Origin: Hippophae tibetana
Lineage: Eukaryota > Streptophyta > Magnoliopsida > Rosales > Elaeagnaceae
DNA: 64,000 bases
Direction of reading: 5' to 3'
Assembly (NCBI GenBank): GCA_037013495.1
Contig: CM072810.1
Coordinates: 81,390,449-81,454,448 of the forward strand
Below the pieces are notes generated by a model. That model did no database searches and was not told where the DNA came from. It saw only the letters and a program-made list of their open reading frames with translations. The translations under genes and the position numbers were made by a program. Numbering within the stretch: the first letter of the stretch is position 1; every line of letters begins with the position of its first letter. Below are positions 36,105-49,781 of this stretch, in pieces.

Positions 36105-39100
36105 GTGTTGTACCGTAAAAAAGAAAATATCAGGCTTGGGACGGTGAAAGAACTGATCTCATTAATGAAATTATATTTTAGCAATACTTTTGCTTTTCTT
36201 TCTGGGGTTCTTGATTAAATGCCCGATTTCGACAAATCAAAGGGAGTGAAAAATTTTTTGGCATCAAAAGGATAGGGTTTTATGGACTTGTGGATGTTGT
36301 TTTCGTTTGTGGTTTCGTTTCTTATTTATTTTTGAAACCATCTTGTTTTCTTCTTGATCTTTAATTCTATGTTTAAGCAATACTTCTTCTTCATAAAAAA
36401 AAGATAGCAAACAAAAGATGGGTTATACTATTCATAGTATTAAAAAAAGAACTTTTGATAAATTAGAGTTCTAACTTTAAACGTCCGTAACTTTTAACTC
36501 GTGTTTCGAAATTACTATTATAATATTTCAAATCCATGCTTGTAACGATTCCTATTATCAGGGCATGGCTTGGCAAAGAACCTCATTTTTTGAATCCAAA
36601 TTAAACTGTATACTTCACGTACCGAGGGTTTAAAACTTTCGTCTCATATATTCCTTTATTTTGCTTAGTGTTTTCTTAAAAGCTAATGTAACGGAGATTG
36701 AGGGGTCGACCAAAAGTGTGTTTAAAAATATTCCAAAGATTCTGAATATCTAACAAATATTCTCAAGATCGTACAAATATACTCACGATCTTTCCAAAGG
36801 GATATTTTTGGAATATCAAAGGGAAATATTAATTTTCGCTGCAATTATTATTTTTATTTAATTATGGTCCTTTTATGTTAAGCTATTTTATTTTTAGTGA
36901 ATTGTGGAATTTAATAGGTCTTATTTCTCATAGGTATTTTTATGCTATTATTCTTTTGGATACATTTTCCACATTGCACAACAAAATAGCCTCATTTAGG
37001 TTGCATTACGTCTAAGGTGTTGTACCGTAAAAAAGAAAATACCAGGCTTGTGACGTTGAAAGAACTGATCTCATTAATGAAATTATATTTTAGCAATACT
37101 TTTTCTTTTCTTTCTGGGGTTCTTGATTAAATTCCCGATTTCGACAAATCATAGGGAGTGAAAATTTTTTTGGCATCAAAAGGATAGGGTTTTATGGACT
37201 TGTGGATGTTGTTTTCGTTTGTGGTTTCGTTTCTTATTTATTTTTGAAACCATGTTTTTTCTTCTTGATATTTAATTCTATGTTTAATCAATACTTCTTC
37301 TTAATAAAAAAAAGATAGCAAACAAAAGATGGGTAATACTTTTCATAGTATTGAAAAAACAACTTTTGATAAATTAGAGTTCCAGCTTTAAAAGTCCTAA
37401 CTTTTAACTCCTGTATCGAAATTACTATTATAATATATAAAATCGAAGCTCGTAACGATTCCTATTATCAGGGCATGGCTTGGCAAATTACCTCATTCTT
37501 TGAATCCAAATTAAACGGTATACTTCACCTACGGAGGGTTTAAAACTTTCGTCTCATATATTCCTTTATTTTGCTTAGTGTTTCCTTAAAAGATACTATA
37601 ACGGAGATTGAGGGGTCGACCAAAAGTGTGTTTAAAAATATTCCAAAGATTCTGAATATCTAAAAAATATTCTCAAGATCGTACAAATATACTCACGAAC
37701 TTTCCAAAGGGATATTTTTGGAATATCAAAGGGAAAAATTCATTTTTGGTGCAATTATTATTTTTATTTAATTATGGTCCTTTTATGTTAAGCTATTTTA
37801 TTTTTAGTTAATTGTGGAATTGAATAGGTCTTATTTCTCATAAGTATTTTTATGCTATTATTCTTTTGGATAGTTTTTCCACATTGCACAACAAAATAGC
37901 CTCATTTAAGTTGTATTACGTCTAAGGTGTTGTACCGTAAAAAAGAAAATACCAGGCTTGTGGCGGTGAAAGAACTGATATCATTAATGAAATTATATTT
38001 TAGCAATACTTTTGCTTTTCTTTTTGGGGTTCTTGATGGAATGCCCGATTTTGACATATCAAAGGGAGTGATCATTTTTTATGCCATCACAAGGTTAGGG
38101 TTTTATGGACTTGTGGATGTTGTTTTCGTTTATGGTTTTGTTTCTTATTTATTTTTTAAACTATCTTGTTTTCTTCTTGATCTTTAATTCTATGTTTAAT
38201 CAATACTTCTTCTTCATAAAAAAAAGATAGCAAACAAAAGATGGGTTATACTATTCATAGTATTAAAAAAAGAACTTTTGATAAATTAGAGTTCCAACTT
38301 TAAACGTCCGTAACTTTTAACTCATGTTTCGAAATTACTATTATAATATTTCAAATCCATGCTTGTAACGATTCCTATTATCAGGGCATGGCTTGGCAAA
38401 GAAGCTCATTTTTTGAATCCAAATTAAACTGTATACTTCACATACCGAGGGTTTAAAACTTTCGTCTCATATATTCCTTTATTTTGCTTAGTGTTTTCTT
38501 AAAAGCTAATGTAACGGAGATTGAGGGGTCGACCAAAAGTGTGTTTAAAAATATTCCAATGATTCTGAATATCTAACAAATATTCTCGAGATCGTACAAA
38601 TATACTCACGATCTTTCCAAAGGGATATTTTTGGAATATCAAAGGGAAATATTCATTTTCGGTGCAATTATTATTTTTATTTAATTATGGTCCTTTTATG
38701 TTAAGCTATTTTATTTTTAGTGAATTGTGGAATTTAATAGGTCTTATTTCTCATAGGTAATTTTATGCTATTATTCTTTTGGATACATTTTCCACATTGT
38801 ACAACAAAATAGCCTCATTTAGGTTGCATTACGTCTAAGGTGTTGTACCGTAAAATAGAAAATACCAGGCTTGTGACGGTGAAAGAACTGATATCATTAA
38901 TGAAATAATATTTTAGCACTACTTTTGCTTTTATTTTTGGGGTTCTTGATTAAATGCCCGATTTCGACATATCAAAGGGAGTGATCATTTTTTATGGCAT
39001 CACAAGGTTAGGGTTTTATGGACTTGTGGATGTTGTTTTCGTTTATGGTTTCATTTCTTATTTATTTTTGAAACCATCGTATTTTCTTCTTTATCTTTAA

Positions 39101-40664
39101 TTCTATGTTTAATCAATACTTCTTCTTCAAAAAAAAAAGATAGCAAACAAAAGATGGGTTATACTGTTCATAGTATTAAAAAAAGAAATTTTGATAAATT
39201 AGAGTTCCAACTTGAAACGTACGTCAATTTTAACTCATGTATGGAAACTACTATTATAATATATCAAATCGAAGCTTGTATCGATTCCTATTATCAGGGC
39301 ATGGCATGGCAAAGAACCTCATTTTTTGAATCCAAATTAAACTGTATACTTCACGTACCGAGGGTTTAAAACTTTCGTCTCATATATTCCTTTATTTTGC
39401 TTAGTGTTTTCTTAAAAGCTAATGTAACGGAGATTGAGGGGTCGACCAAAAGTGTGTTTAAAAATATTCCAAAGATTCTGAATATCTAACAAATATTCTC
39501 AAGATCGTACAAATATACTCACGATCTTTCCAAAGGGATATTTTTGGAATATCAAAGGGAAATATTAATTTTCGCTGCAATTATTATTTTTATTTAATTA
39601 TGGTCCTTTTATGTTAAGCTATTTTATTTTTAGTGAATTGTGGAATTTAATAGGTCTTATTTCTCATAGGTATTTTTATGCTATTATTCTTTTGGGTACA
39701 TTTTCCACATTGCACAACAAAATAACCTCATTTAGGTTGCATTACGTCTAAGGTGTTGTACCGTAAAAAAGAAAATACCAGGCTTGTGACGGTGAAAGAA
39801 CTGATATCATTAATGAAATTATATTTTAGCAATACTTTTGCTTTTCTTTTTGGGTTCTTGATTAAATTCCCGATTTCGAGAAATCAAAGGGAGTGATCAT
39901 TTTTTATGGCATCAAAAGGATAGGGTTTTATGGACTTGTGGATGTTGTTTTCGTTTGTGGTTTCGTTTCTTATTTATTTTTGAAACCATCTTGTTTTCTT
40001 CTTGATCTTTAATTCTATGTTTAAGCAATACTTCTTCTTCATAAAAAAAAGATAGCAAACAAAAGATGGGTTATACTATTCATAGTATTAAAAAAAGAAC
40101 TTTTGATAAATTAGAGTTCCAACTTTAAACGTCCGTAACTTTTAACTCGTGTTTCGAAATTACTATTATAATATTTCAAAGCCAAGCTTGTAACGATTCC
40201 TATTATCAGGGCATGGCTTGACAAGGAACTTCATTTTTTGAATCCAAATTAAACTGTATACTTCACGTACCGAGGGTTTAAAACTTTCGTCTCATATATT
40301 CCTTTATTTTGCTTAGTGTTTTCTTAAAAGCTAATGTAACGGAGATTGAGGGGTCGACCAAAAGTGTGTTTAAAAATATTCCAAAGATTCTGAATATCTA
40401 ACAAATATTCCCAAGATCGTACAAATATACTCACGATCTTTCCAAAGGGATATTTTTGGAATATCAAAGGGAAATATTAATTTTCGCTGCAATTATTATT
40501 TTTATTTAATTATGGTCCTTTTATGTTAAGCTATTTTATTTTTAGTGAATTGTGGAATTTAATAGGTCTTATTTCTCATAGGTATTTTTATGCCATTTTT
40601 CTTTTGGATACATTTTCCACATTGCACAACAAAATAGCCTCATTTAGGTTGCATTACGTCTAAG
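36105..40664 (+). repeat. Higher-order repeat copy 2 (D-B-D-C-A)
   Basis: Monomers start at 36105 (D), 37017 (B), 37927 (D), 38840 (C) and 39753 (A), 4560 bp in total. Changes shared with copy 3 but absent from copy 1 include atatcaggcttggg in the first monomer. In the second they are gaaaaaacaac, aaaagtcctaac, ctcctgtatcg, gaagctcgtaacg and aaacggtatac, and gtaaaatagaaa marks the fourth. It is followed by one extra type A monomer (40665-41576) before copy 3. The C monomer at 38840 switches to type A variants between about 39355 and 39575. Confidence 0.92.
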
Positions 40665-41576
40665 GTGTTGTACCGTAAAAAAGAAAATACCATGCTTGTG
40701 ACGGTGAAAGAACTGATCTCATTAATGAAATTATATTTTAGCAATACTTTTGCTTTTCTTTCTGGGGTTCTTGATTAAATGCCCGATTTCGACAAATCAA
40801 AGGGAGTGAAAATTGTTTTGGCATCAAAAGGATAGGGTTTTATGGACTTGTGGATGGTGTTTTCGTTTGCGGTTTCGTTTATTATTTATTTTTGAAACCA
40901 TCTTGTTTTCTTCTTGATCTTTAATTCTATGTTTAATCAATACTTCTTCTTCATAAAAAAAAGATAGCAAACAAAAGATGGGTTATACTATTCATAGTAT
41001 TAAAAAAAGAACTTTTGATAAATTAGAGTTCTAACTTTAAACGTCCGTAACTTTTAACTCGTGTTTCGAAATTACTATTATAATATTTCAAAGCCAAGCT
41101 TGTAACGATTCCTATTATCAAGGCATGGCTTGACAAGGAACCTCATTTTTTGAATCCAAATTAAACTGTATACTTCACGTACCGAGGGTTTAAAACTTTC
41201 GTCTCATATATTCCTTTATTTTGCTTAGTGTTTTCTTAAAAGCTAATGTAACGGAGATTGAGGGGTCGACCAAAAGTGTGTTGAAAAATATTCCAAAGAT
41301 TCTGAATATCTAACAAATATTCTCAAGATCGTACAAATATACTCACGATCTTTCCAAAGGGATATTTTTGGAATATCAAAGGGAAATATTAATTTTCGCT
41401 GCAATTACTATTTTTATTTAATTATGGTCCTTTTATGTTAAGCTATTTTATTTTTAGTGAATTGTGGAATTTAATAGGTCTTATTTCTCATAGGTATTTT
41501 TATGCTATTTTTCTTTTGGATACATTTTCCACATTGCACAACAAAATAGCCTCATTTAGGTTGCATTACGTCTAAG

Positions 41577-44500
41577 GTGTTGTACCGTAAAAAAGAAAAT
41601 ATCAGGCTTGGGACGGTGAAAGAACTGATCTCATTAATGAAATTATATTTTAGCAATACTTTTGCTTTTCTTTCTGGGGTTCTTGATTAAATGCCCGATT
41701 TCGACAAATCAAAGGGAGTGAAAAATTTTTTGGCATCAAAAGGATAGGGTTTTATGGACTTGTGGATGTTGTTTTCGTTTGTGGTTTCGTTTCTTATTTA
41801 TTTTTGAAACCATCTTGTTTTCTTCTTGATCTTTAATTCTATGTTTAAGCAATACTTCTTCTTCATAAAAAAAAGATAGCAAACAAAAGATGGGTTATAC
41901 TATTCATAGTATTAAAAAAAGAACTTTTGATAAATTAGAGTTCTAACTTTAAACGTCCGTAACTTTTAACTCGTGTTTCGAAATTACTATTATAATATTT
42001 CAAATCCATGCTTGTAACGATTCCTATTATCAGGGCATGGCTTGGCAAAGAACCTCATTTTTTGAATCCAAATTAAACTGTATACTTCACGTACCGAGGG
42101 TTTAAAACTTTCGTCTCATATATTCCTTTATTTTGCTTAGTGTTTTCTTAAAAGCTAATGTAACGGAGATTGAGGGGTCGACCAAAAGTGTGTTTAAAAA
42201 TATTCCAAAGATTCTGAATATCTAACAAATATTCTCCAGATCGTACAAATATACTCACGATCTTTCCAAAGGGATATTTTTGGAATATCAAAGGGAAATA
42301 TTAATTTTCGCTGCAATTATTATTTTTATTTAATTATGGTCCTTTTATGTTAAGCTATTTTATTTTTAGTGAATTGTGGAATTTAATAGGTCTTATTTCT
42401 CATAGGTAATTTTATGCTATTATTCTTTTGGATACATTTTCCACATTGCACAACAAAATAGCCTCATTTAGGTTGCATTACGTCTAAGGTGTTGTACCGT
42501 AAAAAAGAAAATACCAGGCTTGTGACGTTGAAAGAACTGATCTCATTAATGAAATTATATTTTAGCAATACTTTTTCTTTTCTTTCTGGGGTTCTTGATT
42601 AAATTCCCGATTTCGACAAATCATAGGGAGTGAATATTTTTTTGGCATCAAAAGGATAGGGTTTTATGGACTTGTGGATGTTGTTTTCGTTTGTGGTTTC
42701 GTTTCTTATTTATTTTTGAAACCATGTTTTTTCTTCTTGATATTTAATTCTATGTTTAATCAATACTTCTTCTTAATAAAAAAAAGATAGCAAACAAAAG
42801 ATGGGTTATACTTTTCATAGTATTGAAAAAACAACTTTTGATAAATTAGAGTTCCAGCTTTAAAAGTCCTAACTTTTAACTCCTGTATCGAAATTACTAT
42901 TATAATATATAAAATCGAAGCTCGTAACGATTCCTATTATCAGGGCATGGCTTGGCAAATTACCTCATTCTTTGAATCCAAATTAAACGGTATACTTCAC
43001 CTACGGAGGGTTTAAAACTTTCGTCTCATATATTCCTTTATTTTGCTTAGTGTTTCCTTAAAAGATACTATAACGGAGATTGAGGGGTCGACCAAAAGTG
43101 TGTTTAAAAATATTCCAAAGATTCTGAATATCTAAAAAATATTCTCAAGATCGTACAAATATACTCACGAACTTTCCAAAGGGATATTTTTGGAATATCA
43201 AAGGGAAAAATTCATTTTTGGTGCAATTATTATTTTTATTTAATTATGGTCCTTTTATGTTAAGCTATTTTATTTTTAGTTAATTGTGGAATTGAATAGG
43301 TCTTATTTCTCATAAGTATTTTTATGCTATTATTCTTTTGGATAGTTTTTCCACATTGCACAACAAAATAGCCTCATTTAAGTTGCATTACGTCTAAGGT
43401 GTTGTACCGTAAAAAAGAAAATACCAGGCTTGTGGCGGTGAAAGAACTGATATCATTAATGAAATTATATTTTAGCAATACTTTTGCTTTTCTTTTTGGG
43501 GTTCTTGATGGAATGCCCGATTTTGACATATCAAAGGGAGTGATCATTTTTTATGCCATCACAAGGTTAGGGTTTTATGGACTTGTGGATGTTGTTTTCG
43601 TTTATGGTTTTGTTTCTTATTTATTTTTTAAACTATCTTGTTTTCTTCTTGATCTTTAATTCTATGTTTAATCAATACTTCTTCTTCATAAAAAAAAGAT
43701 AGCAAACAAAAGATGGGTTATACTATTCATAGTATTAAAAAAAGAACTTTTGATAAATTAGAGTTCCAACTTTAAACGTCCGTAACTTTTAACTCATGTT
43801 TCGAAATTACTATTATAATATTTCAAATCCATGCTTGTAACGATTCCTATTATCAGGGCATGGCTTGGCAAAGAAGCTCATTTTTTGAATCCAAATTAAA
43901 CTGTATACTTCACATACCGAGGGTTTAAAACTTTCGTCTCATATATTCCTTTATTTTGCTTAGTGTTTTCTTAAAAGCTAATGTAACGGAGATTGAGGGG
44001 TCGACCAAAAGTGTGTTTAAAAATATTCCAATGATTCTGAATATCTAACAAATATTCTCGAGATCGTACAAATATACTCACGATCTTTCCAAAGGGATAT
44101 TTTGGAATATCAAAGGGAAATATTCATTTTCGGTGCAATTATTATTTTTATTTAATTATGGTCCTTTTATGTTAAGCTATTTTATTTTTAGTGAATTGTG
44201 GAATTTAATAGGTCTTATTTCTCATAGGTAATTTTATGCTATTATTCTTTTGGATACATTTTCCACATTGTACAACAAAATAGCCTCATTTAGGTTGCAT
44301 TACGTCTAAGGTGTTGTACCGTAAAATAGAAAATACCAGGCTTGTGACGGTGAAAGAACTGATATCATTAATGAAATAATATTTTAGCAATACTTTTGCT
44401 TTTATTTTTGGGGTTCTTGATTAAATGCCCGATTTCGACATATCAAAGGGAGTGATCATTTTTTATGGCATCACAAGGTTAGGGTTTTATGGACTTGTGG

Positions 44501-46135
44501 ATGTTGTTTTCGTTTATGGTTTCATTTCTTATTTATTTTTGAAACCATCGTATTTTCTTCTTTATCTTTAATTCTATGTTTAATCAATACTTCTTCTTCA
44601 AAAAAAAAAGATAGCAAACAAAAGATGGGTTATACTGTTCATAGTATTAAAAAAAGAAATTTTGATAAATTAGAGTTCCAACTTGAAACGTACGTCAATT
44701 TTAACTCATGTATGGAAACTACTATTATAATATATCAAATCGAAGCTTGTATCGATTCCTATTATCAGGGCATGGCATGGCAAAGAACCTCATTTTTTGA
44801 ATCCAAATTAAACTGTATACTTCACCTACCGAGGGTTTAAAACTTTCGTCTCATATATTCCTTTATTTTGCTTAGTGTTTTCTTAAAAGCTAATGTAACG
44901 GAGATTGAGAGGTCGACCAAAAGTGTGTTTAAAAATATTCCAAAGATTCTGAATATCTAACAAATATTCTCAAGATCGTACAAATATACTAACGATCTTT
45001 CCAAAGGGATATTTTTGGAATATCAAAGGGAAATATTCATTTTCGGTGCAATTATTATTTTTATTTAATTATGGTCCTTTTATGTTAAGCTATTTTATTT
45101 TTAGTGAATTGTGGAATTTAATAGGTCTTATTTCTCATAGGTATTTTTATGCTATTATTCTTTTGGGTACATTTTCCACATTGCACAACAAAATAACCTC
45201 ATTTAGGTTGCATTACGTCTAAGGTGTTGTACCGTAAAAAAGAAAATACCAGGCTTGTGACGGTGAAAGAACTGATATCATTAATGAAATTATATTTTAG
45301 CAATACTTTTGCTTTTCTTTTTGGGTTCTTGATTAAATTCCCGATTTCGAGAAATCAAAGGGAGTGATCATTTTTTATGGCATCAAAAGGATAGGGTTTT
45401 ATGGACTTGTGGATGTTGTTTTCGTTTGTGGTTTCGTTTCTTATTTATTTTTGAAACCATCTTGTTTTCTTCTTGATCTTTAATTCTATGTTTAAGCAAT
45501 ACTTCTTCTTCATAAAAAAAAGATAGCAAACAAAAGATGGGTTATACTATTCATAGTATTAAAAAAAGAACTTTTGATAAATTAGAGTTCCAACTTTAAA
45601 CGTCCGTAACTTTTAACTCGTGTTTCGAAATTACTATTATAATATTTCAAAGCCAAGCTTGTAACGATTCCTATTATCAGGGCATGGCTTGACAAGGAAC
45701 TTCATTTTTTGAATCCAAATTAAACTGTATACTTCACGTACCGAGGGTTTAAAACTTTCGTCTCATATATTCCTTTATTTTGCTTAGTGTTTTCTTAAAA
45801 GCTAATGTAACGGAGATTGAGGGGTCGACCAAAAGTGTGTTTAAAAATATTCCAAAGATTCTGAATATCTAACAAATATTCTCAAGATCGTACAAATATA
45901 CTCACGATCATTCCAAAGGTATATTTTTGGAATATCAAAGGGAAATATTAATTTTCGCTGCAATTACTATTTTTATTTAATTATGGTCCTTTTATGTTAA
46001 GCTATTTTATTTTTAGTTAATTGTGGAATTTAATAGGTCTTATTTCTCATAGGTATTTTTATGCCATTTTTCTTTTGGATACATTTTCCACATTGCACAA
46101 CAAAATAGCCTCATTTAGGTTGCATTACGTCTAAG
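41577..46135 (+). repeat. Higher-order repeat copy 3 (D-B-D-C-A)
   Basis: Monomers start at 41577 (D), 42489 (B), 43399 (D), 44311 (C) and 45224 (A). Together with the flanking half-monomers, 41033-46453 matches 35561-40982 at an offset of 5471-5475 bp, with roughly twenty differences seen by eye. The boundaries are tight: 35560 is c against t at 41032, and 40983 is t against g at 46454. The duplicated segment was six monomer lengths, the five-monomer repeat plus one type A monomer. A single T is missing from gggatattttgg near 44100. Confidence 0.92.
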
Positions 46136-49100
46136 GTGTTGTACCGTAAAAAAGAAAATACCAGGCTTGTGACGGTGAAAGAACTGATCTCATTAATGAA
46201 ATTATATTTTAGCAATACTTTTGCTTTTCTTTCTGGGGTTCTTGATTAAATGCCCGATTTCGACAAATCAAAGGGAGTGAAAATTGTTTTGGCATCAAAA
46301 GGATAGGGTTTTATGGACTTGTGGATGGTGTTTTCGTTTGCGGTTTCGTTTATTATTTATTTTTGAAACCATCTTGTTTTCTTCTTGATCTTTAATTCTA
46401 TGTTTAATCAATACTTCTTCTTCATAAAAAAAAGATAGCAAACAAAAGATGGGGTATACTTTTCATAGTATTAAAAAAAGAACTTTTGATAAATTAGAGT
46501 TCCAGCTTTAAACGTCCGTAACTTTTAACTCGTGTTTCGAAATTACTATTATAATATTTCAAATCCATGCTTGTAACGATTCCTATTATCAGGGCATGGC
46601 TTGGCAAAGAACCTCATTTTTTGAATCCAAATTAAACTGTATACTTCACGTACCGAGGGTTTAAAACTTTCGTCTCATATATTCCTTTATTTTGCTTAGT
46701 GTTTTCTTAAAAGCTACTATACCGAAGATTGAGGGGTGGACCAAAAGTGTGTTTAAAAATATTCCAAAGATCTGAATATCTATCAAATATTCTCAAGATC
46801 GTACAAATATACTAACGATCTTTCCAAAGGGATATTTTTGGAATATCAAAGGGAAATATTCATTTTCGGTGCAATTATTATTTTTATTTAATTATGGTCC
46901 TTTTATGTTAAGCTATTTTATTTTTAGTGAATTGTGGAATTTAATAGGTCTTATTTCTCTTAGGTATTTTTATGCTATTATTCTTTTGGGTACATTTTCC
47001 ACATTGCACAACAAAATAGCCTCATTTAGGTTGCATTACGTCTAAGGTGTTGTACCGTAAAAAAGAAAATACCAGGCTTGTGACGGTGAAAGAACTGATA
47101 TCATTAATGAAATTATATTTTAGCAATACTTTTGCTTTTCTTTTTGGGTTCTTGATTAAATTCCCGATTTCGAGAAATCAAAGGGAGTGATCATTTTTTA
47201 TGGCATCAAAAGGATAGGGTTTTATGGACTTGTGGATGTTGTTTTCGTTTGTGGTTTCGTTTCTTATTTATTTTTGAAACCATCTTGTTTTCTTCTTGAT
47301 CTTTAATTCTATGTTTAATCAATACTTCTTCTTCATAAAAAAAAGATAGCAAACAAAAGATGGGTTATACTATTCATAGTATTAAAAAAAGAACTTTTGA
47401 TAAATTAGAGTTCCAACTTTAAACGTCCGTAAATTTTAACTCGTGTTTCGAAATTACTATTATAATATTTCAAAGCCAAGCTTGTAACGATTCCTATTAT
47501 CAGGGCATGGCTTGACAAGGAACCTCATTTTTTGAATCCAAATTAAACTGTATACTTCACGTACCGAGGGTTTAAAACTTTCGTCTCATATATTCCTTTA
47601 TTTTGCTTAGTGTTTTCTTAAAAGCTAATGTAACGGAGATTGAGGGGTCGACCAAAAGTGTGTTTAAAAATATTCCAAAGATTCTGAATATCTAACAAAT
47701 ATTCTCAAGATCGTACAAATATACTCACGATCTTTCCAAAGGTATATTTTTGGAATATCAAAGGGAAATATTAATTTTCGCTGCAATTACTATTTTTATT
47801 TAATTATGGTCCTTTTATGTTAAGCTATTTTATTTTTAGTGAATTGTGGAATTTAATAGGTCTTATTTCTCATAGGTATTTTTATGCCATTTTTCTTTTG
47901 GATACATTTTCCACATTGCACAACAAAATAGCCTCATTTAGGTTGCATTACGTCTAAGGTGTTGTACCGTAAAAAAGAAAATACCAGGCTTGTGACGGTG
48001 AAAGAACTGATCTCATTAATGAAATTATATTTTAGCAATACTTTTGCTTTTCTTTCTGGGGTTCTTGATTAAATGCCCGATTTCGACAAATCAAAGGGAG
48101 TGAAAATTGTTTTGGCATCAAAAGGATAGGGTTTTATGGACTTGTGGATGGTGTTTTCGTTTGCGGTTTCGTTTATTATTTATTTTTGAAACCATCTTGT
48201 TTTCTTCTTGATCTTTAATTCTATGTTTAATCAATACTTCTTCTTCATAAAAAAAAGATAGCAAACAAAAGATGGGTTATACTTTTCATAGTATTAAAAA
48301 AAGAACTTTTGATAAATTAGAGTTCCAGCTTTAAACGTCCGTAACTTTTAACTCGTGTTTCGAAATTACTATTATAATATTTCAAATCCATGCTTGTAAC
48401 GATTCCTATTATCAGGGCATGGCTTGGCAAAGAACCTCATTTTTTGAATCCAAATTAAACTGTATACTTCACGTACCGAGGGTTTAAAACTTTCGTCTCA
48501 TATATTCCTTTATTTTGCTTAGTGTTTTCTTAAAAGCTACTATACCGAAGATTGAGGGGTGGACCAAAAGTGTGTTTAAAAATATTCCAAAGATCTGAAT
48601 ATCTATCAAATATTCTCAAGATCGTACAAATATACTAACGATCTTTCCAAAGGGATATTTTTGGAATATCAAAGGGAAATATTCATTTTCGGTGCAATTA
48701 TTATTTTTATTTTATTATGGTCCTTTTATGTTAAGCTATTTTATTTTTAGTGAATTGTGGAATTTAATAGGTCTTATTTCTCATAGGTATTTTTATGCTA
48801 TTATTCTTTTGGGTACATTTTCCACATTGCACAACAAAATAGCCTCATTTAGGTTGCATTACGTCTAAGGTGTTGTACCGTAAAAAAGAAAATACCAGGC
48901 TTGTGACGGTGAAAGAACTGATATCATTAATGAAATTATATTTTAGCAATACTTTTGCTTTTCTTTTTGGGTTCTTGATTAAATTCCTGATTTCGAGAAA
49001 TCAAAGGGAGTGATCATTTTTTATGGCATCAAAAGGATAGGGTTTTATGGACTTGTGGATGTTGTTTTCGTTTGTGGTTTCGTTTCTTATTTATTTTTGA

Positions 49101-49781
49101 AACCATCTTGTTTTCTTCTTGATCTTTAATTCTATGTTTAATCAATACTTCTTCTTCATAAAAAAAAGATAGCAAACAAAAGATGGGTTATACTATTCAT
49201 AGTATTAAAAAAAGAACTTTTGATAAATTAGAGTTCCAACTTTAAACGTCCGTAACTTTTAACTCGTGTTTCGAAATTACTATTATAATATTTCAAAGCC
49301 AAGCTTGTAACGATTCCTATTATCAGGGCATGGCTTGACAAGGAACCTCATTTTTTGAATCCAAATTAAACTGTATACTTCACGTACCGAGGGTTTAAAA
49401 CTTTCGTCTCATATATTCCTTTATTTTGCTTAGTGTTTTCTTAAAAGCTAATGTAACGGAGATTGAGGGGTCGACCAAAAGTGTGTTTAAAAATATTCCA
49501 AAGATTCTGAATATCTAACAAATATTCTCAAGATCGTACAAATATACTCACGATCTTTCCAAAGGGATATTTTTGGAATATCAAAGGGAAATATTAATTT
49601 TCGTTGCAATTACTATTTTTATTTAATTATGGTCCTTTTATGTTAAGCTATTTTATTTTTAGTGAATTGTGGAATTTAATAGGTCTTATTTCTCATAGGT
49701 ATTTTTATGCTATTTTTCTTTTGGATACATTTTCCACATTGCACAACAAAATAGCCTCATTTAGGTTGCATTACGTCTAAG
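46136..49781 (+). repeat. D/A dimer repeated twice
   Basis: Monomers 46136 and 47959 both join a P first half and cagctttaaacgtccgtaac to a D-type caaatccatgc. Both then switch to C-type ctactataccgaag with ggggtggacc and gatctgaatatctatc. Monomers 47047 and 48870 are Q/A. The dimer period is 1823 bp. Differences between the copies include ggggtatac against gggttatac, tctcttagg against tctcatagg, and ttaattatgg against tttattatgg. The shared three-part mosaic shows that recombination between subfamilies came before the duplication. Confidence 0.9.
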
